This document shows, one piece after another, positions 32,151 to 36,804 of a stretch of DNA of 36,804 nucleotides; position 1 is the first letter of the stretch; each line of letters opens with the position of its first letter. The stretch lies in the NCBI GenBank assembly GCA_036794395.1, contig DAIRGS010000033.1, positions 1 through 36,804 of the forward strand, read 5' to 3'. This stretch comes from DASXMX01 sp036794395. GTDB taxonomy: Bacteria > Planctomycetota > Phycisphaerae > Tepidisphaerales > Tepidisphaeraceae. Made by a program: the position numbers and the translations under genes. The notes beneath the pieces were generated by a model. That model was given only the letters and a program-made list of their open reading frames with translations, did no database searches and was not told the DNA's origin.

Positions 32151-34168
32151 TCCTTGCGCTGCTCATTTCCACTTGGGATTTCACTTCCCCACTGCCCATC
32201 TGGCTCTGCCTGATATTGGGCTGCGCCACCCTCGCCCTCACCCTCAATTCCCATCGCAGCATTCGCCCCCGCACCGGCTTGCGATCCGCCAGGACTCTAC
32301 CAATCCTCCGCGCATTCACCATCGGAATCGCAACCACAATGCTCCTCGCCCCCACCTACGTCTCGACTACCCTTCGCCACACCCGCGGCCCCCTCCTGCT
32401 CATCCTCGACGACAGCCGCTCGATGAACCGGGTTGATTCGCCGCAAAATGAAAGCCGATCCGCTCAGGCACAACAAGCGCTAAACGCCATCGAACCAACC
32501 CTCAACCAATTCGACGTTCAAGTCATCGCGCTCAGCAACCCAATCGCCTCGCCCCCAACCGCACATTGGCCGGCGATCGCCCACACCATTCTCGCAAATC
32601 CCACCGCCAACCAATCCCCGATAGGCGAAACCCTCCATCGCATCACCGCCGAATCCTCCAACCCAACCACCATCCTCCTGGTGTCCGATGGGCGTCAAAC
32701 CAACGGCGCTGATCCCATTGAATCCGCCCGCGCCCTTTCCGCGCACGGCTCAAAACTTTTCACACTATCCGTTGGATCACCCGAACCCATTCGAGACGCC
32801 AGCGTCGAATTCATTGACGCCCCCCACGCCATCCTCACCGGCGACGATGTCTCCCTCACTGCTACCATCCGCCTCGACGCCATCCAACCCAATGAAACCA
32901 TCACCGCTACCTTTACCCGCGACGGACAAGCCGTCGATCGCAAGCCGCTCCCCGCCACGCCCATTTCTCAAGTGAACTTCATCGATCATGCGCCCAGCGA
33001 AGGCGATCACACCTACCAAATCACACTCACCGAACTCCCCGGCGAAGCGTCAACCCAAAACAATCGCCTCGCCGCCCAAGTCTCCGTAACGCGCGAAAAG
33101 ATCAACGTCCTCCTCATCGAAGATGAACCCCGCTGGGAATATCAATTTCTCCGCACACTCCTGCTTACCGATCATCGCGTCGCCCTGCAATCCGCACTTC
33201 TCCAACCCGCCCACATCCGAAACATCCCCACCACCCAACCCGCCTCAATCCCATCGACTCCCCAAGCCTGGTCGACCTTCGAAGTCATCATCCTCGGCGA
33301 CGTCGCCCCGCAAAACTTCACACTGCCACAACAATCCCAACTCGCCGCGGCATTGAAATCCGCCAAACCCAAATGCCTCATCGTGATCGCCGGCCCGCGA
33401 AACATGCCCTCGCGCTTTGCCGGCTCGCCCCTGGCCACGCTTCTCCCCGTTGATCTCTCCAAAACATCCTCCACTCCCGATCAACTGTCCCAACACTCCC
33501 GCCAGGGCTTCCAGCCCGCGCCTGCTCCCGAAGCGCTCACATCCATCCTCGCCCGCCTCTTACCCGACGATCAATTAAATCAGTCCGCCTGGTCGGCGCT
33601 CCCGCCCTTCTACTGGCACGACGATCACACCTCCGCCCGGCCCGGCGCAACCATCATCTGGCAGATCGACCGTCCCTCCGGTCCCCCTCTCGCAACTTCA
33701 ACCCGTCAAGCGCTGCTCGCAACCATGATGTACGGTGCCGGTAAAGTGCTGTACCTGGCCACCCCCGAAACCTGGCGCATGCGCTACGTGCCAACGGCTG
33801 GCGACCTCGCCGAAGACCTCCATCGCCGCTTCTGGGCCCAGGCGCTTCGCTGGGCCGTCGCCGGCGAACCCGCCCATGACGACTCCCGCTCCCGCGATCT
33901 TGAAGACCGCAATCAAAGCGCCGATCCCCAGCGCATGCAGGCCATTGCCAAAGCCGGCAACGGCGCCTGCTTGGATGTCGCCAACGTCGCAAACCTCGCC
34001 GCCGCCTTGCCCGCGCGCGATCACACCGAATCAAATGTCTCCCGCATCGGCATCCTGGAAGATCCCCGCGCCGCCACCACCCGCACGGTCCACTGGAGCC
34101 TGCTGCTGATCCTCATCGCCCTGCTCACCGCCGAGTGGTCCCTCCGAAAACGCAGAGGGCTAATATGA
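32147..34168 (+). CDS. vWA-domain membrane protein with amidotransferase-like module
   Basis: The 673-aa protein has two N-terminal membrane helices (LPIWLCLILGCATLALTLNS near 16; LRAFTIGIATTMLLAPTYV near 54), then a vWA domain with LLLILDDSRSMNRVD near 83, which keeps D-x-S-x-S. TTILLVSDGRQTNGADPIES near 170 is the vWA beta-strand D. A second part has VLLIEDEPRWEYQFLRTLLL near 321, typical of the amidotransferase-like fold in this operon type. A C-terminal helix (SLLLILIALLTAEWSLRKRR) closes it. Both this and the previous gene start in ATGA overlaps. A GGGCTTCCAGCCC stretch at 33505-33517 (QGFQPA in the protein) matches the core of an intergenic repeat. Confidence 0.85.
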   Translation: MILALLISTWDFTSPLPIWLCLILGCATLALTLNSHRSIRPRTGLRSARTLPILRAFTIGIATTMLLAPTYVSTTLRHTRGPLLLILDDSRSMNRVDSPQNESRSAQAQQALNAIEPTLNQFDVQVIALSNPIASPPTAHWPAIAHTILANPTANQSPIGETLHRITAESSNPTTILLVSDGRQTNGADPIESARALSAHGSKLFTLSVGSPEPIRDASVEFIDAPHAILTGDDVSLTATIRLDAIQPNETITATFTRDGQAVDRKPLPATPISQVNFIDHAPSEGDHTYQITLTELPGEASTQNNRLAAQVSVTREKINVLLIEDEPRWEYQFLRTLLLTDHRVALQSALLQPAHIRNIPTTQPASIPSTPQAWSTFEVIILGDVAPQNFTLPQQSQLAAALKSAKPKCLIVIAGPRNMPSRFAGSPLATLLPVDLSKTSSTPDQLSQHSRQGFQPAPAPEALTSILARLLPDDQLNQSAWSALPPFYWHDDHTSARPGATIIWQIDRPSGPPLATSTRQALLATMMYGAGKVLYLATPETWRMRYVPTAGDLAEDLHRRFWAQALRWAVAGEPAHDDSRSRDLEDRNQSADPQRMQAIAKAGNGACLDVANVANLAAALPARDHTESNVSRIGILEDPRAATTRTVHWSLLLILIALLTAEWSLRKRRGLI

Positions 34169-36804
34169 CTCTCGCAACCGCCCCACCAGCGCCCTCTCCC
34201 GCGATCATCGCCATCCGATCGTCGATGTATCGCATCGTCCGCCGCCAGCGCCGAGTCGCCGTCTCAATTGCGTTACTGCAAATTCTCTTCTGGACATCCC
34301 TGGTCATCTTTCCCCTCGCATTAGTAGTCGGCCTCGGCACGTCGCGGTCATTCCCAATGCGTATTGTTCCGGCGGCTCTCGCATGGCTCTCGGTAATAGT
34401 CTTCGCCACACTTCGTCTCCGCCCCGCGCTCCGCCGCCAAAGTCTGGTTCAGCTAGCGCGCCAAATCGAAAAACGCTCCCCCGATCTTCAGGAAAGAATC
34501 AGCAGCGCACTTTCTCTCGACCTCAACCGCGATGATCCCTTTGCCCCCTCCCCCGAACTCCAGTCCCTCCTATCCAGGCAAGCCCAATCTGACGCGGCCC
34601 GCCTCGATCCGCGCGCCATCGTTTCCGCCCGCAACGTCGCCCGTTGGGCCACGCTGCTCGCCATCCCCGCATTGATTTGGACCACCCTCGCCCTCCTCCC
34701 CGCAACGCGCCGCCCGATCACAATCGGCCTCTACCGCATCGCCGCCCCATGGCAAACTCGCCTTCCCGATTCTCTGGCCGACCTGACCGTCCAACCCCAA
34801 AACGTCACCCTCCTCGAAGGCGATAGTCTCACCCTCACCGCAACCTCCACGGCCAATCGCGTCCTTCTCATCCGCCAGCCCGATACCGGCCCGCGCCTCA
34901 CCCAACCCCTTGAATCGTCCACATCACGTCATTGGCAAATTTCCCTCCCCAACCTTGCCGAAAGTTTCCGCTACCGCATCACTACCGATCGCGACGACAC
35001 CCCCTGGTTCCGCGCCACCGTCATCCCTCGCCCCTCGATTCAATCGCTGAACATCCGATACGACTATCCAAAATACACCTCACTCCCTTCCCGAAGCATC
35101 ACTGGCCTCGACAGCCCAATCGATGTCCTGCTCGACACCCAAGTCACGCTCACCCTCCGTTGCTCCCAACTTCTAGACCTCACGCAAAGCCACCTCACCA
35201 TTTCCGCCGACGCCGAAACAGATTTCTTCTATTTCACTGCCGCTGACCCCCGCGAACCCATCTACCAAACCACCTTCCCCATCATCGGCACCGCCGCCTG
35301 CACATTCGATCTCATCAGCTCCACCGGCATCGCTTCAACCACGCAGTCGCCCCATCACATCATCGCCCGACTCGATCAGCTTCCGTCGATTGTCGTCCAA
35401 TTTCCCGATCCCGACATCTCCGCCCGCCCCGATGACATCATCCCCATCAAGTTCCTCGCCAGCGATGATTTCGGAATCACCCGGATCGAGAACCTCATTC
35501 AGTTAGATAGCGAGCCCACCCAATCCATTGCAATCGCTTTTAACGCTTCCGACCCAAAGCACGTCTCCGGCCCCGACTTAAACCTATCCGTCGCCGACCT
35601 GTGCCAATCCATGCACCGGCCCAACGCCACTGAAATCGCCTACCAGCTTCGCGTCACCGATAACCGCGCGCCGCAACCTCAATCCGCCGGCTCCCCCATC
35701 CAACGCATCCATATTAATCGCAATCAAACCCGCAGCTTTCAAGGCCAGCTCGATCAAATCCTCGCGCAAACCCTCCAGGACATCATCCTCAACACCATCG
35801 GCGAACTGGACCGCGCCAAACCGCGCGTGATCCAGGCCAAGACCCGCAACGGCTCCGAGCCCCTCGGCGAATGGCAGCGCCGCGAGCTCCACCAGGGCGC
35901 TCACGATCTGGCCGGCGTCGCCCTCCGCCTCGCCCGCGCCGCCGGCGAGCCCGGCGATTCAATCTTCCTCCCGATCACCCGCCAGATGTCTCAAATCGCG
36001 CAAGGCCCCCTTCAGGAAGCCGCCGAGCAGGCCGCCCGCGCCGATCTGAATCCCGACCAGTGGGCCCAGCGCAACGACGCCATCACCCGTTCCGCCGCCT
36101 CTATCACGCTCGCCCGTGATGCCCTTCAAAAGCTTCTCGACGCCAACCCCATCGAGCAACGTCGCGGCAGCGCCGAAGCCGCCCGCGACCTCGAGGCCGC
36201 CAAAAACCTCCAGCGCTCCGCAAACGACCTGCTCCAAAAGAACAACCCCGCCGCCGCTTCCGAAGCCCAATCCCGCGCCGCCCTCCGCCTCCATCAGGCA
36301 ATGGACGAATCCCCAGCCCTCCGCGATCCCAAGGCACTTCGTGCCGCCCAAAACCTCCAGGATCTCATCCGCAAACTTGATGAGTTGAAATCCACTGCCA
36401 ACCCGACCGCCGATCAACTCGCCCAATTGCGCCAACACATCAATGACCTCGCAACCAACCCATCCCCGGAGCTCGCGGCCCGATCCGCCAAAGCCCAATC
36501 GGCTCTGAAAAACGCCAATCCTTCCCAACTCCAACCCGCCCTCCAAAACGCTCAGCGCGCTCTCCGCGGCCTCGATGCCCCTCCCTCCGACGCCAATCAA
36601 CCCGCCTTCGCCGCCCAGGAAGCCGATCAGGCCCAGCGCGAATCCCCGGCCAACCCCGCCGCCTCCGCTCAGGCCTCCGCCGCCCTCGATCGCGCCGCCT
36701 CCGCCATGAGCCTCGCCCTGTCCGCGCCCACATCCGATGCACCCACTAATTCCGCCCCCAACTCGACCGCCCCATCCCCCATCGCCACAGGCTCGGGCGC
36801 ATCC
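34165..36804 (+). CDS. DUF4175-like membrane and coiled-coil protein, C-terminus outside window
   Basis: The frame is open to the edge for 880 codons from an ATGA overlap with the previous gene. Two or three membrane helices lie near residues 32-58 (ALLQILFWTSLVIFPLALVV), 67-84 and 158-178. Beta-rich stretches with QLVQPQNVTLLEGDSLTLT-type Ig-like sequence follow to about 440. From about 540 it is almost pure Ala/Gln/Arg-rich helix (AAEQAARADLNPDQWAQRND, EAARDLEAAKNLQRSANDLL), a long coiled coil. The family is seen as the last member of MoxR/DUF58 operons, in planctomycetes often over 1000 residues long. The full length cannot be judged. It is probably an inner-membrane protein with a periplasmic helical rod. 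Confidence 0.75.
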   Translation, partial: MTLATAPPAPSPAIIAIRSSMYRIVRRQRRVAVSIALLQILFWTSLVIFPLALVVGLGTSRSFPMRIVPAALAWLSVIVFATLRLRPALRRQSLVQLARQIEKRSPDLQERISSALSLDLNRDDPFAPSPELQSLLSRQAQSDAARLDPRAIVSARNVARWATLLAIPALIWTTLALLPATRRPITIGLYRIAAPWQTRLPDSLADLTVQPQNVTLLEGDSLTLTATSTANRVLLIRQPDTGPRLTQPLESSTSRHWQISLPNLAESFRYRITTDRDDTPWFRATVIPRPSIQSLNIRYDYPKYTSLPSRSITGLDSPIDVLLDTQVTLTLRCSQLLDLTQSHLTISADAETDFFYFTAADPREPIYQTTFPIIGTAACTFDLISSTGIASTTQSPHHIIARLDQLPSIVVQFPDPDISARPDDIIPIKFLASDDFGITRIENLIQLDSEPTQSIAIAFNASDPKHVSGPDLNLSVADLCQSMHRPNATEIAYQLRVTDNRAPQPQSAGSPIQRIHINRNQTRSFQGQLDQILAQTLQDIILNTIGELDRAKPRVIQAKTRNGSEPLGEWQRRELHQGAHDLAGVALRLARAAGEPGDSIFLPITRQMSQIAQGPLQEAAEQAARADLNPDQWAQRNDAITRSAASITLARDALQKLLDANPIEQRRGSAEAARDLEAAKNLQRSANDLLQKNNPAAASEAQSRAALRLHQAMDESPALRDPKALRAAQNLQDLIRKLDELKSTANPTADQLAQLRQHINDLATNPSPELAARSAKAQSALKNANPSQLQPALQNAQRALRGLDAPPSDANQPAFAAQEADQAQRESPANPAASAQASAALDRAASAMSLALSAPTSDAPTNSAPNSTAPSPIATGSGAS

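Noticed and set aside
32147..34168. Degenerate metal site in the second vWA membrane protein
   Set aside because: The stretch D-D-S-R-S still fits D-x-S-x-S, so the site is counted as intact.
1..36804. CRISPR array
   Set aside because: No regular direct-repeat/spacer pattern was seen; the repeats present are isolated palindromes.

Overview
The window reads like a chromosomal segment of a Planctomycetota bacterium, probably from the Phycisphaerae side. This is inferred from content, since no 16S is present. The evidence is GC-rich DNA, a Tat-exported Gfo/Idh/MocA oxidoreductase, several TPR-fused enzymes, a CPNCGYDLR...CPECG zinc ribbon protein, a MoxR/DUF58/vWA operon, and many short palindromic intergenic repeats.

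Region 1 (1-3.2 kb) is accessory. It holds the 5' part of a group II intron reverse transcriptase running off the left edge, with a long non-coding leader. Next to the leader is a tRNA-like T-arm, followed by a macro-domain protein, two unknown small genes and the decayed C-terminus of a beta-propeller (PQQ-repeat) protein.

Region 2 (3.3-9.4 kb) has a secreted PAF-acetylhydrolase-like alpha/beta hydrolase and an unknown protein with one membrane segment. Four minus-strand genes follow: an unknown membrane-anchored protein, an unknown 589-aa secreted protein, a YbaK-type tRNA deacylase and a zinc ribbon protein.

Region 3 (9.5-19.6 kb) is a sugar region. It contains a TPR-sulfotransferase, GDP-L-fucose synthase, bifunctional L-fucokinase/GDP-fucose pyrophosphorylase, a 34-aa lipoprotein, a TPR protein with an OGT/SPINDLY-type glycosyltransferase end, and a Gfo/Idh/MocA oxidoreductase. 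A third TPR protein with a GT9-like end lies at 24.1-26.2 kb. Together these could make GDP-fucose and use it on surface glycans or proteins, possibly with sulfation.

Region 4 (19.6-27.8 kb) has a TMEM175-type channel and a copper-handling unit: a Cys/His-rich exported protein, a TolC-like lipoprotein with a His-rich tail, and a translationally coupled Tat multicopper oxidase. The TPR/GT9 protein, CutC and an unknown membrane-anchored protein follow.

Region 5 (27.9 kb to the right edge) is a tightly coupled operon: MoxR ATPase, DUF58, BatA-like membrane protein, vWA membrane protein and a DUF4175-like coiled-coil protein cut by the window end. Three consecutive junctions are ATGA overlaps.

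The intergenic gaps hold several families of palindromic repeats: three 70-bp copies of one element, a 69-bp element, a 269-bp nested inverted-repeat element with 26-bp ends, and smaller hairpins. These repeats and a possible GDP-fucose/SPINDLY-type link are the points most worth following up.
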